From Fischerella sp. PCC 9605 (GTDB taxonomy: Bacteria > Cyanobacteriota > Cyanobacteriia > Cyanobacteriales > Nostocaceae), in NCBI RefSeq assembly GCF_000517105.1, contig NZ_KI912148.1, positions 738,518 through 802,517 on the forward strand: a stretch of 64,000 nucleotides of DNA, in the 5' to 3' direction. Position numbers and translations under genes: made by a program. Within the stretch, counting starts at the first letter, position 1; each line of letters begins with the position of its first letter. The notes under the pieces are model-generated. The model was given only the letters and a program-made list of their open reading frames with translations, was not told the DNA's origin and searched no databases. This document shows, piece after piece, positions 27,539-36,794 of this stretch.

Positions 27539-28051
27539 TTATTCTCCCCATCCCCCCATCTCCCACTCCCCCACAGCCCCCACTCCCCCACTCTCCCACT
27601 CCAGAATTCCCCCATTTGCCATTCCCTTCTCCATAAAATCTAACAAAATTCGCTGATGCACTGGCCCCAAAGGTCGGACTTCGCCTGCTACTGCTGAGTA
27701 ACTCGCACCTAAGCGAATGTCTTCTGATGTTACCAAGCCCAGATCCCAACCTTCGTTGAGAACCAGTTGATTTAATTCCACCAACAGCGGTGCATGGAAG
27801 ACGTGACGTACTACCTTATCATCGCCATAACAGCCAAACTTAGAAACTGTTGGTGGCAAACTATAGCCAATTTCTTCTAAAATCTCTCGCTTTACCGCTA
27901 CATCTGGAGTCTCACCGGGTTCGATGTGTCCGCCAAAAAACGCCCAGTGACCGGGGTAAGGAATATTAGGGTTATTGTCCCGCAATTGTAGTAGAAACTT
28001 GTTTTCTTGGTAGAGAATAGCGATCGCTACATGCACCGGTTGCTTGTTCAT
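27539..28051 (-). CDS. Nudix hydrolase with repeat-encoded tail
   Basis: 170 aa. The Nudix box is complete: GGHIEPGETPDVAVKRE followed by ILEEIGY (G-x5-E-x7-REUxEExGU). Family enzymes remove nucleoside diphosphates linked to other groups, often sanitising oxidised nucleotides. The last 27 residues (from MANGGILEWESGG onward) are low-complexity Gly/Trp/Glu encoded by the G-rich intergenic repeat, so an original stop seems to have been lost or replaced. The tail is probably not needed for catalysis. Confidence 0.85.
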   Translation of the reverse strand: MNKQPVHVAIAILYQENKFLLQLRDNNPNIPYPGHWAFFGGHIEPGETPDVAVKREILEEIGYSLPPTVSKFGCYGDDKVVRHVFHAPLLVELNQLVLNEGWDLGLVTSEDIRLGASYSAVAGEVRPLGPVHQRILLDFMEKGMANGGILEWESGGVGAVGEWEMGGWGE

Positions 28052-28084
28052 AAACTATGATGAGGGAGTTTTACGTTCTCATTA

Positions 28085-28471
28085 TTACTCTTCTTCTAGA
28101 TATACTTCCCCATACTCTTTACCAGCCAAAGGAATACTGCGGTAGCGAATTTTACCCTTAATTACTATTTGGTCTCCGACTTGCAAATTAGTTTGATTGG
28201 CGATCGCCCATATTTGCCCAGTTTCGTCATTGATGAGATAAGCTTGGCGCTTGAGCAGAGGAGCTTTTTTTTCGACCTTACCTTGGATATATACTGTTGT
28301 GTTGCTGTCTGGCTGCGATCGCAGTTCCTGAATTGGAGTAATATTTGCACCAATCGCATTCATTCCCGAAAAACTAAAGTTACTGCAACTGACTAATCCT
28401 GCCATCAACACACAGGTCAATCCCATGTGCATCACTGGAAAAACACGGTAGATTTTTTTCACCTGTAGCAT
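28085..28471 (-). CDS. Small OB-fold-like lipoprotein
   Basis: 128 aa. A signal sequence ends in a lipobox (LMAGLVSC), so the protein is probably lipid-anchored on the periplasmic side. The rest (TTVYIQGKVEKKAPLLKRQAYLINDETGQIWAI...GDQIVIKGKIRYRS) has the strand pattern of a small OB fold that binds oligosaccharide or nucleic acid. It starts 33 bases upstream of the Nudix gene on the same strand, so they may be co-transcribed. Function unknown. Confidence 0.7.
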   Translation of the reverse strand: MLQVKKIYRVFPVMHMGLTCVLMAGLVSCSNFSFSGMNAIGANITPIQELRSQPDSNTTVYIQGKVEKKAPLLKRQAYLINDETGQIWAIANQTNLQVGDQIVIKGKIRYRSIPLAGKEYGEVYLEEE

Positions 28472-28844
28472 AATAGATACACTTTAAGAGAATTTTGGCA
28501 TCAGTGGTTAGCTTGTCGCAATTGAAAATGGATCGGTTCCGATTAGACTTCGTAGAAGTTGTCGGGGGAAAGCCTTCGGTGGGGAAAGGGGTAAAGGGTA
28601 AGGGGAAAAGAAAGGAAAAATACCTTTCCCCTTTAGCCTTTGCCCTTCCCCTACAAAAGTGCAAAAGTATTTTTTGTTTTGCAAGTGGTCTATTTATAAC
28701 CCATTTATAACTATGTTCTGGGCAACTAAAAATACACTCTCAACTGAAGCAACCAATCTGAGAAGATAGGATATGGTGAATGCTCCTCAAAAAGGCTACG
28801 GCATCAGGCAGCAACACCAAGGCTAGTATACTTCTGTTAATTTG
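28472..28844. other. Gap with an AAAGGGG/CCCCTTT stem
   Basis: A purine-rich run (GGGGAAAGGGGTAAAGGG, 28575-28612) faces its complement at 28622-28653, forming a long stem. The rest is probably the promoter area once serving folD. No gene is supported. Confidence 0.5.
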
Positions 28845-29054
28845 ATGGAAACAAAAACTGCCAAGCGACTCAATGGTAAAGCCTTACTGCTGGAAGCTGA
28901 TTCAACAGTAACAGGAACATATTCGCGATCGCTGCTAGCTCCTGCGATCGCCAAAGCAGTAGATCATTCAAAACTAATTACATCCCAAATGGTTAAAACA
29001 GGCGCTGTTGTGATAGATGTGGGGATGAATGGCAAAAGAAATTATGAATTATGA
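28845..29054 (+). pseudogene. folD: folD remnant with internal deletion
   Basis: The start METKTAKRLNGKAL is the N-terminus of FolD (methylene-THF dehydrogenase/cyclohydrolase). It then jumps in frame to LLEADSTVT...SRSLLAPAIAKAV...LITSQMVKTGAVVIDVGMN, a stretch from the NADP-binding domain some 170 residues further on. The folate site and most of both domains are gone. The 3' end runs into an ATTATGAATTATGAA STRR. Only 69 codons remain. It lies 110 bases upstream of crtE on the same strand, where an intact folD sits in some related genomes (from memory). Confidence 0.8.
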
Positions 29055-29071
29055 ATTGTTGTAAATCATCG

Positions 29072-29102
<31 letters not shown>

Positions 29103-29163
29103 TTTCAGTTCCAAAGACCTTTAAAATTGTTACGTAAATAACATAAATTTAAGGAAATCAAGG

Positions 29164-30090
29164 ATGGTAGCAGCGGATAACCTGAAACAAACTCCAGAAA
29201 AAGCAACTTTTGACCTGATCAGCTATTTAAAAGAACGACAAAAGCTTTGTGAAGCAGCCTTGGAGCAGGCTATTCCCGTGCGTTATCCAGAAAAGATTTA
29301 CGAAGCAATGCGCTACTCGCTCTTAGCTGGAGGCAAGCGTCTGCGTCCCATAATTTGCTTGGCTACTTGTGAAATGACCGGCGGCACCATCGCCATGGCA
29401 ATGCCAACTGGCTGTGCTTTGGAGATGATCCACACCATGTCTTTGATTCACGATGACTTGCCTGCGATGGATAATGATGATTATCGTCGTGGTAAGCTGA
29501 CGAACCACAAAGTCTATGGTGAAGATGTCGCAATTTTGGCTGGGGATGGCTTATTAGCCTACGCTTTTGAATATGTAGCCCTTAATACCAAAGATGTGCC
29601 AACAGAACGAGTATTGCGAGTTGTTGCCCATCTGGGACGTGCAGTGGGAGCTGCTGGCTTGGTTGGTGGTCAAGTACTCGATTTAGAATCTGAAGGAAAG
29701 TCAGATATTTCTTTGGAAACGTTAAATTTTATTCACAACCACAAAACCGGTGCACTTTTAGAAGCCTGTGTAGTTTGTGGTGGTGTTTTAGCAGGGGCAT
29801 CTGAGGAAGATTTGCAACGGCTGTCTCGCTATGCTAAGAATATTGGGCTGGCATTTCAGATTATTGATGACATCCTAGATATCACTGCTACCCAAGAGCA
29901 ATTGGGCAAAAGTGCAGGCAAAGACCAAAAAGCACAGAAAGTAACTTATCCAAGCCTTTGGGGAATTGAAAAATCACGAAAACAAGCTCAACAGCTAATC
30001 GAGGGAGCTTGTGCAGAATTAGAGCCTTTTGGCAAGGAGGCAGAACCATTAGTGGCATTAGCACACTTTATTACCAGTCGCAGTCACTAG
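29164..30090 (+). CDS. crtE: Geranylgeranyl diphosphate synthase
   Basis: 308 aa with AAGGA and AAGG upstream of the ATG. Both aspartate-rich motifs are present: the first, [11 protein letters not shown], near residues 96-106 and the second, IIDDILDIT, near 236-244. GGKRLRP is at 57-62. It makes C20 diphosphate from IPP and allylic diphosphates for carotenoids, the chlorophyll phytyl tail and quinones. Full length. The upstream folD relic probably once shared its transcript; its promoter is now presumably between 29055 and 29163. Confidence 0.93.
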   Translation: MVAADNLKQTPEKATFDLISYLKERQKLCEAALEQAIPVRYPEKIYEAMRYSLLAGGKRLRPIICLATCEMTGGTIAMAMPTGCALEMIHTMSLIHDDLPAMDNDDYRRGKLTNHKVYGEDVAILAGDGLLAYAFEYVALNTKDVPTERVLRVVAHLGRAVGAAGLVGGQVLDLESEGKSDISLETLNFIHNHKTGALLEACVVCGGVLAGASEEDLQRLSRYAKNIGLAFQIIDDILDITATQEQLGKSAGKDQKAQKVTYPSLWGIEKSRKQAQQLIEGACAELEPFGKEAEPLVALAHFITSRSH

Positions 30091-30131
30091 TAAAGGCAGA
30101 AAAGCCAGTGCGTTGGGGAAGTAGTGCTTTG

Positions 30132-30381
30132 GTGAGACAGCGCGCTCCAAAGGGGATGCAGTGCGCACTTATAGGGGGTTCCCCCATGAACACCTGCCGT
30201 GGTTTACCCCATGTAGACGCGCGCAGCGCGGTGAGACCAGCCCACCACCAAAGGCGGTCTCCGTCAGGATGGGGGACTGGCGTAGACGCCCCTTGTGGGC
30301 GGCTCAAGGTAGAGTACCCGGAGGGCTTAAGGCAGGGTGCGACTGCGCAGACCCCCCTCTCTCGGCTTCTCGTAGAGTAGG
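30132..30381. repeat. SDR cluster after crtE (reverse orientation)
   Basis: Contains the reverse complements of the modules found at 24731-25112 and 6249-6336: GGTGAGACAGCGCGCTCC, CATGTAGACGCGCGCAGCG, CGTAGACGCCCCTTGTGGG and CGGCTTCTCGTAGAGTA. Open frames through it are repeat artefacts. Confidence 0.8.
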
Positions 30382-30541
30382 GCACAAGGGAATAATATAA
30401 TGCTTACACCAATGCTTTTTGACTTATTTTTAACTATCTAGTTATTTCTGCTGCACTGCACTAGGTTGGTTTTGGGTTGCATCTATTGCCTCCTCACACA
30501 TAACAACCGCTACTCATTTTTATTAACCTAACCAAAATACC

Positions 30542-31000
30542 ATGCAGGACATAGGCAATATTTTAGATAACCAGGTGCTAGTGGTTGCTCTGGTAGCTTG
30601 TTTTATGGCTCAAGCTTTGAAGCTCATCATCGAACTAGTCAAAAATCGTAAACTGAATGTGCGTGTTTTAGTCACCACTGGAGGTATGCCCAGTGCCCAT
30701 TCAGCTTTAGTTACAGCTTTAGCGGCTGGTGTGGGACAAACTCATGGTTGGGCGTCTGCTGAATTTGCGCTTGCTACGGTTTTTGCGATCATCGTCATGT
30801 ATGATGCGGCTGGAGTTCGTCAGGCTGCTGGCAAGCAAGCTCGCATTCTCAATCAAATGATTGATGAACTGTTTCACGAACATCCAGAGTTCTCTGGCGA
30901 TCGCCTTAAGGAATTGTTAGGACATACACCCTTTCAGGTGATAGCTGGATCGGCTTTGGGTATCACCATTTCTTGGTTAGCTAGTTATGCCTATAATTAA
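30542..31000 (+). CDS. Divergent PAP2-family membrane protein (DUF212)
   Basis: 152 aa with four hydrophobic spans. The family signature GGMPSAHSALVTAL and MYDAAGVRQAAGKQA are present. DUF212 proteins are related to type-2 phosphatidic acid phosphatases and are common next to crtE in cyanobacteria and in plastid lineages. The exact substrate is unproven; isoprenyl or lipid phosphate hydrolysis is a reasonable guess. Same strand as crtE, with an SDR block between them. Confidence 0.85.
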   Translation: MQDIGNILDNQVLVVALVACFMAQALKLIIELVKNRKLNVRVLVTTGGMPSAHSALVTALAAGVGQTHGWASAEFALATVFAIIVMYDAAGVRQAAGKQARILNQMIDELFHEHPEFSGDRLKELLGHTPFQVIAGSALGITISWLASYAYN

Positions 31001-31127
31001 AAACAATAATGCTATTTGAGTTTAAAAATTGCTCGTTATGACTGTCATTTGTCATTTGTCCCTTGTCATTTATTCTTACACTAATGACCAATGACCAATG
31101 ACCAATGACTAATAACCAATGATCAAT

Positions 31128-31811
31128 TTAATTTGATGGTAAATTTACCACCGATCGCAATAACATCACCTTACTACTATCTACAATTACAGCAAAAAAA
31201 CCTTTTTCCGAGAGCTTCTGCAATATCTTGTATGCATCTTTTTGATTAGTCGTGTAAGTTGCCAGCAAGTAAGGGCGTTGTCCGTAGGCAACAAAACCCA
31301 CGTCACCTCCCACCACTTGCTTAACTTGATTTGCTAGTTCCGGCCGATTAAAATAATCAACCAAGACAGCGAAACCACTTCCTAAACGTTGGGGTTTATA
31401 ATTAGCTGTTGGAGTCTTATTGTTAGCTGTGGGAGTCGAAGCCACAGCTGTTGGTCGAGTAGTGATAATAGCAGATAAGCCGACAATACTATTAACATAC
31501 CTCGCCCAACGATTAGCATCATCTATCTTTTTAAATCCACCAATCCGCGTGACTGTATCGTTAAGATATCTACAGGTTGTAGTTTTAAGTTCAGGCGGTA
31601 AAGCACGACGCAATTGCTTTTGACTATTTGTACTCGGACTAATTATCAATAAAAGATATTCCCCAGGATTTGGTGGTTGACAAACCGGAAGATTTTGTTG
31701 TTGAGCAAAGGCAGGATTTATACCAGCTATTAAAGGAGCGATCGCTAGTATGAAACTACTTCGTAAAGTGTTACGTAAAATCGGAAGTTGAAGCACCACA
31801 GGTTTATACAT
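31128..31811 (-). CDS. Secreted protein of unknown function
   Basis: 227 aa from ATG 31811; a longer frame upstream is encoded by GGGAATTGGG STRRs and is discarded. An N-terminal signal peptide ends near ...GINPAFAQQ. The body has two copies of a SPOR-like alpha/beta pattern: NPGEYLLLIIS...ANRWARYVNSI and GFAVLVDYFNRPELANQVKQVVGG...DAYKILQKLSEKGFFAVIVD. These may bind peptidoglycan or another cell-wall component. A threonine/alanine-rich linker separates them. Function unassigned. Confidence 0.65.
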   Translation of the reverse strand: MYKPVVLQLPILRNTLRSSFILAIAPLIAGINPAFAQQQNLPVCQPPNPGEYLLLIISPSTNSQKQLRRALPPELKTTTCRYLNDTVTRIGGFKKIDDANRWARYVNSIVGLSAIITTRPTAVASTPTANNKTPTANYKPQRLGSGFAVLVDYFNRPELANQVKQVVGGDVGFVAYGQRPYLLATYTTNQKDAYKILQKLSEKGFFAVIVDSSKVMLLRSVVNLPSN

Positions 31812-31854
31812 AAATTGTCCGTACGATCTGCTATTTTTGGGTAAAAGGGACTGG

Positions 31855-32060
31855 GGATTGGGGAAAAGGGAATTGGGAATTGGAAATTGGGCATTGGGCA
31901 TTGGGAATTGGGTAAAGGTTAAAGGGTAAAGGGTAAAGGGTAAAGGAATTTATTAACCTTTCACCTTTTCCCTTTTCCCCTTCCCCCTCTTGTTTTTCCG
32001 ATGCCCCATGCCCATTGCCCCATGCCCCTTGCCCCAGTCCCTTTTACTCTTTCCCTTTAC
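31855..32060. repeat. AAAGGGT and GGGAATTGGG STRR hairpins
   Basis: Four near-perfect GTAAAGG(G) units at 31913-31950 face CCTTTTCCCTTTTCCCC at 31963-31985, with further GCCCCATGCCC units after them. They occupy the promoter side of the secreted-protein gene. Confidence 0.65.
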
Positions 32061-32089
32061 CCTGCAACACATTAAAAATGCACAACGAC

Positions 32090-32419
32090 TTAGGACACGG
32101 CCGCAAGAGAAGCCAGGGGATCGGGGATACCTTCAGAAGGTGCTTGAAATTCTCCTGTGAAGACAAACTCCAAGCGTAGTTTTAACCAAGTAATAAATTG
32201 CTGATTTGTGGAAATAATTGCCGCTGCTGGTTGTGGACACTTTGCCTTCACCTGTGCCATCTGGGGCGCTTCCAAGAAAGCTGGTTGCTTCACTACCCAA
32301 AAATCAATTTCCTTTTCTTGTTCGTGGTAGTAACGGGTGCGTTCCCGCAGCACTTCTTCCATTGGTTCCTCTTCCAGCAGAAAGTGTTGGCTTGCCAAAA
32401 CGTAATAGTATGTTTGCAT
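32090..32419 (-). CDS. ycf54: Ycf54 (subunit/assembly factor of the Mg-protoporphyrin ester cyclase)
   Basis: 109 aa, the usual family length. YYYVLASQHFLLEEEPMEEVL, EKEIDFWVVKQPAFLEAP and FITWLKLRLEFVFTGEF are near-invariant Ycf54 segments. The protein is needed for the oxidative cyclase (AcsF/CycI) that forms ring E of chlorophyll. Its presence shows an oxygenic phototroph. No other chlorophyll genes are adjacent. Confidence 0.95.
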   Translation of the reverse strand: MQTYYYVLASQHFLLEEEPMEEVLRERTRYYHEQEKEIDFWVVKQPAFLEAPQMAQVKAKCPQPAAAIISTNQQFITWLKLRLEFVFTGEFQAPSEGIPDPLASLAAVS

Positions 32420-32500
32420 TTTCTTTCTTTGCTAAACGACTAATATGAGAACACAGAACTATTGACTGTGTTCCCACTAACTAACAAAAATTAAAGCACC

Positions 32501-33292
32501 TTATCTGGAAGTAGAAGGGACAAAAATTTTCTTGAAGGGACAACCAGTTGCTTGCTGTTCATCAGTTTGTTGTTTTCCGCCACCACTCCAAAGTCGCTTA
32601 ACAATCCCCCAAAAAGACGTCCCTTGCCGTTGACTGGTTCCTTGTTTTCCGCCTGCTGTCAGCTTTGCTAAAAACTTAGTGTTGTCAAAGTAGTGTTCCA
32701 AGGAAAGAATTTTCAAGTCATCGGTTACACGTACAACGCTCATACCGATAATCTCCACTGTCTCTCCTGTAGGTGTATAGTCTTTGTACGAACCGTTAAA
32801 ATGCCCCCAATGCCGCCACTTAAAGGCAATAGTTGGTGGCCCAGAGAAGACCTCTAAAACCTCCCACAAAAACCCATTAGGAAATGCTGTGTGGAAGAGA
32901 TTTGTCGATGTTTCAAAATTCTCCTCAGAAGCTTTGTAATGTTGTGTATCGCCTATCAATAACTTGTAAGTTCCTGACTCCACCAATTTTGATAGTTCGT
33001 AGCCAGAACCCCCATTGGTACTCATACGAAATTTGTCCTGCACAACAGACACCCACTGCTGCGGGTTGACTTTGAAGTTAGCCTCAATATCAAAGGTTCT
33101 CACGAGATTTTGCACTATTGCTTCTAGCGAACCCTCAACGTGCTTGCAGATACTTTCCTTTGCTAGGTTTTCCTTTGAGAGGGTATAATCAGGAGGCTTG
33201 CCATAGCGCCATTCGACATCCGTAAAACTTTCAAGAACTTTGTCTCTATCTTGTACCCAAAGCGGAAGGTCTTGAGATTGTGTTGCGTTCAT
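32501..33292 (-). CDS. SnoaL/NTF2-like protein similar to plant PR proteins
   Basis: 263 aa from ATG 33292 (MNATQSQDLPLWVQDRDKVL); the frame extends 13 codons upstream to a TTG. The N-terminus and the central part (FHTAFPNGFLWEVLEVFSGPPTIAFKWRHWGHFNG, then GETVEIIGMSVVRV) resemble the plant pathogenesis-related / ester-cyclase-like NTF2 fold. The domain is typically a small-ligand barrel; no function is established. The C-terminal 35 residues are basic and polar, without similarity. Confidence 0.7.
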   Translation of the reverse strand: MNATQSQDLPLWVQDRDKVLESFTDVEWRYGKPPDYTLSKENLAKESICKHVEGSLEAIVQNLVRTFDIEANFKVNPQQWVSVVQDKFRMSTNGGSGYELSKLVESGTYKLLIGDTQHYKASEENFETSTNLFHTAFPNGFLWEVLEVFSGPPTIAFKWRHWGHFNGSYKDYTPTGETVEIIGMSVVRVTDDLKILSLEHYFDNTKFLAKLTAGGKQGTSQRQGTSFWGIVKRLWSGGGKQQTDEQQATGCPFKKIFVPSTSR

Positions 33293-33355
33293 AGAATTTT
33301 TGGCTTCAGATTTGACTTGTAGTATCAGCAACTACCAATAAATTTCTAGATTTCG

Positions 33356-33481
33356 CAGATGACTTCCCCTCTGGGTATTGGGGATCGGGCATTGGGGATC
33401 GGGGATCGGGGATGATTAATAACCACTAACCACTAACCACTACCCACCAACCACCAACCACCAACAATTACCCATTACCCT
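33356..33481. repeat. STRR run between PR-like gene and pdxJ
   Basis: GGGGATCGGGCATTGGGG and AACCACTAACCACTAACC runs adjoin the pdxJ stop codon. No other content. Confidence 0.6.
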
Positions 33482-34204
33482 TTAAAATTCCCCGCGTATA
33501 GCTAGTTTCATCTCCCGGACTGCTCTTTCCATACCTACTAAGACTGCCCGGCTAACAATGGTATGACCTATATTGAGTTCTTCCATACCTGGAAGACAAG
33601 CCACGGGATAAACATTCCAGTAGGTGAGTCCATGACCGGCATTAACTCGCAATCCAGCTTGAATCGCTTGCTTGCACCCAGCTGCCAACACGTCTAATTC
33701 CTGCTGGCGACTTGTTTCATCTTTAGCTTCAGCATATCGTCCGGTGTGCAGTTCAATAAATTTCGCTTGCACAGTTTGAGACGCTTTGATTTGTGCTGCT
33801 TCCGCATCGATAAACAAGCTTACTGGAATGCCAGCACTTTGTAATTTATCAACAACCTCTCCGATTCTAGCAATTTGACCCACGATATCCAATCCGCCTT
33901 CTGTGGTTACTTCTTCCCGCCGTTCAGGGACTAAAGTCACGTAGTCGGGTTTAATATCGAGGGCGATCGCTACCATTTCATCTGTAGCTGCCATTTCTAA
34001 ATTTAGGTGCGTTCTTACCGTCTGCCGCAATAAACGCACATCCCGTTCTTGAATATGCCGCCTATCTTCCCGCAGATGCACGGTAATGCCATCTGCACCA
34101 CCTAATTCTGCCAGTACCGCCGCTGCTATCGGATCTGGTTCTACCGTCCGTCGCGCTTGCCGGATGGTAGCAATATGGTCAATATTCACACCAAGTGTAG
34201 GCAA
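33482..34204 (-). CDS. pdxJ: Pyridoxine 5'-phosphate synthase
   Basis: 240 aa from a TTG at 34204. The resulting [19 protein letters not shown] is the standard family N-terminus, and AGAGGGATTAGGG lies just upstream; a GTG seven codons earlier (34225) is also open. PdxJ condenses aminoacetone phosphate with deoxyxylulose phosphate to make PNP in the DXP-dependent vitamin B6 pathway. Active-site segments are present: [21 protein letters not shown], and [11 protein letters not shown] near the end. Single gene. Confidence 0.93.
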   Translation of the reverse strand: MPTLGVNIDHIATIRQARRTVEPDPIAAAVLAELGGADGITVHLREDRRHIQERDVRLLRQTVRTHLNLEMAATDEMVAIALDIKPDYVTLVPERREEVTTEGGLDIVGQIARIGEVVDKLQSAGIPVSLFIDAEAAQIKASQTVQAKFIELHTGRYAEAKDETSRQQELDVLAAGCKQAIQAGLRVNAGHGLTYWNVYPVACLPGMEELNIGHTIVSRAVLVGMERAVREMKLAIRGEF

Positions 34205-34306
34205 CCCTAATCCCTCTCTATCCACGAGTCCACAGGAGTTGATTGTAGCGGAAATAATAGTAGCAAGGTGAGTGAGGAAGTGTATAGATCGAGAGCAAAA
34301 ATATGG

Positions 34307-36397
34307 TTACTGTTGAAGCTCTTTGATTTTGTCTAACGTCTCTTGGTAATCCTTTGTCTTTCCTTGTTTTTGATAAAGCTCAGCAGCTTTCTGATAATCT
34401 GCGATCGCTCCTTGCTTATCTTTTAACTTAGAACGATTATTACCACGATTGTAGTAAGCATCGGCATCGCTGGCATCTATACGTATAGTTTGACTATAAT
34501 CATTGATTGATTTCTTATAGTCTCCTAGGCGATTGTAAGCATAACCTCGCCTAAAGTAGGCAAAACTGAGGGGGTCGTAGTTTAATTCGATAGCCTTGCT
34601 ATAATCTCCGATCGCTAGCTCATACTTGCCTTGCTCTTCATAAGCACGTCCTCGTAAGTAATGGGCATAAGCATCTTGAGAGCTTATTTTGATTACTTTA
34701 CTGCAATCGGTGATTGCCTGCTCGTAGTTGTCCAAATTGTAGTAAGCTCTACATCGACTACGGTTGGCATCAACATCATTAGGATTGAATTTAAGATACT
34801 CGGTTAAATCCTCAACTGCTGCTTTGTAGTTTTCCAATTGATTAAAGGCATAACCCCGTTGGTAATAAACAATTACATTACTGTAATTCAGCTGCATTGC
34901 TTGAGTGAAATCCTTGATCGCAGCCTTGTAATCGCTGTTATTATACTTCTCAAGTCCCCTATCGTATATTTCCTTTGCTGTCATCGTGGGTGTAGGAGAA
35001 GGGGTGGAACTGACAGTCTGTGTAGGTGACGCTGCTGGACTAGGCTGTGAAGTTACTGAATTTTCATGTGGCTTTATCAGAGAATAAAAGGTTAAAATCA
35101 AGACAGTGACAATACCTGCCCCAATGATTGCTATTTTGTTTCTGGAGACTGGGACAGAAGGAGAAAGAGTGTGTGGAAATCTAATTCCATTATTGAGTTC
35201 AGGAGTTTCAGCTTGATTTGCAGCTGCGGCTTTTTCCGACGATTTAGCTGATATTGAATCTTCGTTGGGTGAAATGATTGGAGTCTTGTTAGATTCTGGA
35301 AGTTGATCTGAAAATGGAAGCGATTCTTTCTGGACAAGAATTCGAGCTTCAATTGGTGCTACATCTTCATCTCTTAGACCCAAAACTTTTTGTAGATGTT
35401 GTAAGTCGTTGCGAGTTTCTTCACTCAGAGGACTCTCACGCAGAATTGCCTCAACTAATACTTGTTCGTATCGCTGCAACTTTCTCTTGCGATCTTGGTA
35501 AGGTTTGAGAACTTCGGCTTCAATTGCCACAGCATCTTCATGCAATAGACCAAAAGTCTCACGTAGCAAGTCTAACGTGCTGCGACCGACAAAAGAAATT
35601 TCGCCGCGATCGGCAAAACGTTCAACTTCTTTACGGTACCTTAGTCTTGGATCTCCTATTGAGGCTTTAGCAACATGAATTTTATAACCTTCTTTGATTG
35701 CATAGATTTCCGGTTTCATAGCTGGAGCTGCTTCGCGAACTTTCTTCTTGGCATACTCATGCAACTCATCCACAGAAATCACACCATCGTTACCTTGATC
35801 CGCTGCTCCAGTCTCAATTCCCTCGACTAGATAGCGTGTATAAATTGAAAGGTCGCTTTCTTGCTGCTCAAAGGAATATTGAGTGGAAGTTGAAGAGGTA
35901 AGGACAGCACGTCCTTCTCCACCAAGTATATTCTTGACATCAACGGAACCGTCATCTTTAGCTACCCAACCCTCAGCAAATGCCCCGCTAAAACAACAAT
36001 CAAGAATCACAACCTGTCGCTTTGAGCGGCTGTTGCTCATGATGTCCTGTACAAAAGTTGCTGGGACTGCTGTTGCCTTAATTAGTTCTCCCTGTTTGTT
36101 CTTACGAGTTATGCGAGTTGCGAAGTAAAGCCTGCCGCTCTCATCCTTGATACCGTGACCGGAGAAAAAAAGCAACACCAGATCATCTTTAGCACGATCT
36201 GAAAACAAAGTTTCAATAGCTTCTTGCATTGCTAATGGGTTAGGATCTGGCAGTGTTCTGACCTCATCAAAACCCCCCATTCCTGAGTTTTGCAAAACTC
36301 GCTGCATTGCCTCTACATCTTTCGAGGCTCCCTTTAAGGGGTTAAGACTAGGCTCCTCGTATTCACTGACCCCAATCAGCAATGCCACCTTAACCAT
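34307..36397 (-). CDS. Caspase-family (orthocaspase) peptidase with membrane anchor and TPRs
   Basis: 696 aa. The N-terminal caspase/p20 domain has the catalytic His in LLFFSGHG (His81) and Cys in VILDCCFSG (Cys135), so it looks active. Residues about 225-420 form a linker with two related helical units (LLRETFGLLHEDAVAIEAEVL and LQKVLGLRDEDVAPIEARIL). One membrane span, IAIIGAGIVTVLILTFYSLI, lies near 425-447, followed by a Pro/Ser/Thr-rich spacer and five to six TPRs on the other side. A perfect AGGAGG-type ribosome site precedes the ATG. The EACC1 gene lies 22 bases upstream. Possibly a proteolytic effector that senses a partner through its TPRs. Confidence 0.88.
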   Translation of the reverse strand: MVKVALLIGVSEYEEPSLNPLKGASKDVEAMQRVLQNSGMGGFDEVRTLPDPNPLAMQEAIETLFSDRAKDDLVLLFFSGHGIKDESGRLYFATRITRKNKQGELIKATAVPATFVQDIMSNSRSKRQVVILDCCFSGAFAEGWVAKDDGSVDVKNILGGEGRAVLTSSTSTQYSFEQQESDLSIYTRYLVEGIETGAADQGNDGVISVDELHEYAKKKVREAAPAMKPEIYAIKEGYKIHVAKASIGDPRLRYRKEVERFADRGEISFVGRSTLDLLRETFGLLHEDAVAIEAEVLKPYQDRKRKLQRYEQVLVEAILRESPLSEETRNDLQHLQKVLGLRDEDVAPIEARILVQKESLPFSDQLPESNKTPIISPNEDSISAKSSEKAAAANQAETPELNNGIRFPHTLSPSVPVSRNKIAIIGAGIVTVLILTFYSLIKPHENSVTSQPSPAASPTQTVSSTPSPTPTMTAKEIYDRGLEKYNNSDYKAAIKDFTQAMQLNYSNVIVYYQRGYAFNQLENYKAAVEDLTEYLKFNPNDVDANRSRCRAYYNLDNYEQAITDCSKVIKISSQDAYAHYLRGRAYEEQGKYELAIGDYSKAIELNYDPLSFAYFRRGYAYNRLGDYKKSINDYSQTIRIDASDADAYYNRGNNRSKLKDKQGAIADYQKAAELYQKQGKTKDYQETLDKIKELQQ

Positions 36398-36419
36398 TTT
36401 CTACCCCCTCCTTTTATGC

Positions 36420-36794
36420 TTATGCGACAAATTCCTGTGCTGCCTGAATCGCTGCCATTAACTCTTCTCGACTGCTGGCTGTCACTTTTAGCTTTTTGCC
36501 GTTGGCTTCTACTTCCAATTCAATCGGTTTACCACCCAAGCGATCGCCTAAAAAGCTAAACAATTTCTTACAATTTTCAATACTCACCTCTGCTTGCAAA
36601 ATCCCCAACAAAAAACCTCCCAACGCCTTCGAACCTTGGGGTGTTTCTGTAACTGCTACGAGACTGGCGTCTTCTACTTCATCTATGTCTTTTAACTCTT
36701 GTACGAGATTTCGCGCTTGTTTTTCTAGCTCTTCTGCCTCTAAATCTGGTTCTTTGAGAGCAATAGTCAGTTTAATATTAGATGTATCAGGCAT
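36420..36794 (-). CDS. EACC1-like effector-associated protein
   Basis: 124 aa from ATG 36794 with AGAAGG six bases before it. It starts with a strand (NIKLTIALKEPDLEAEELEKQ), a helix, then KALGGFLLGILQAEV, SIENCKKLFSFLGDRLGGKPIELEVEANGKKLKV and a final helix (ELMAAIQAAQEF). This is the layout of the effector-associated constant component 1 family described by Aravind and colleagues in multi-gene conflict systems with caspase or trypsin effectors (assignment from memory). Directly upstream of the caspase gene, so they form a two-gene operon. It probably regulates or recruits the protease. Confidence 0.75.
   Translation of the reverse strand: MPDTSNIKLTIALKEPDLEAEELEKQARNLVQELKDIDEVEDASLVAVTETPQGSKALGGFLLGILQAEVSIENCKKLFSFLGDRLGGKPIELEVEANGKKLKVTASSREELMAAIQAAQEFVA

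Noticed and set aside
30009-30400. Several frames after crtE on both strands
   Set aside because: SDR cluster read in all frames; no conserved product.
31812-31901. Longer N-terminus of the secreted protein
   Set aside because: Thirty residues of [11 protein letters not shown] type come from GGGAATTGGG repeats and would bury the signal peptide.
35314-35508. Plus-strand frames inside the caspase gene
   Set aside because: Shadows of the strong minus-strand coding frame.
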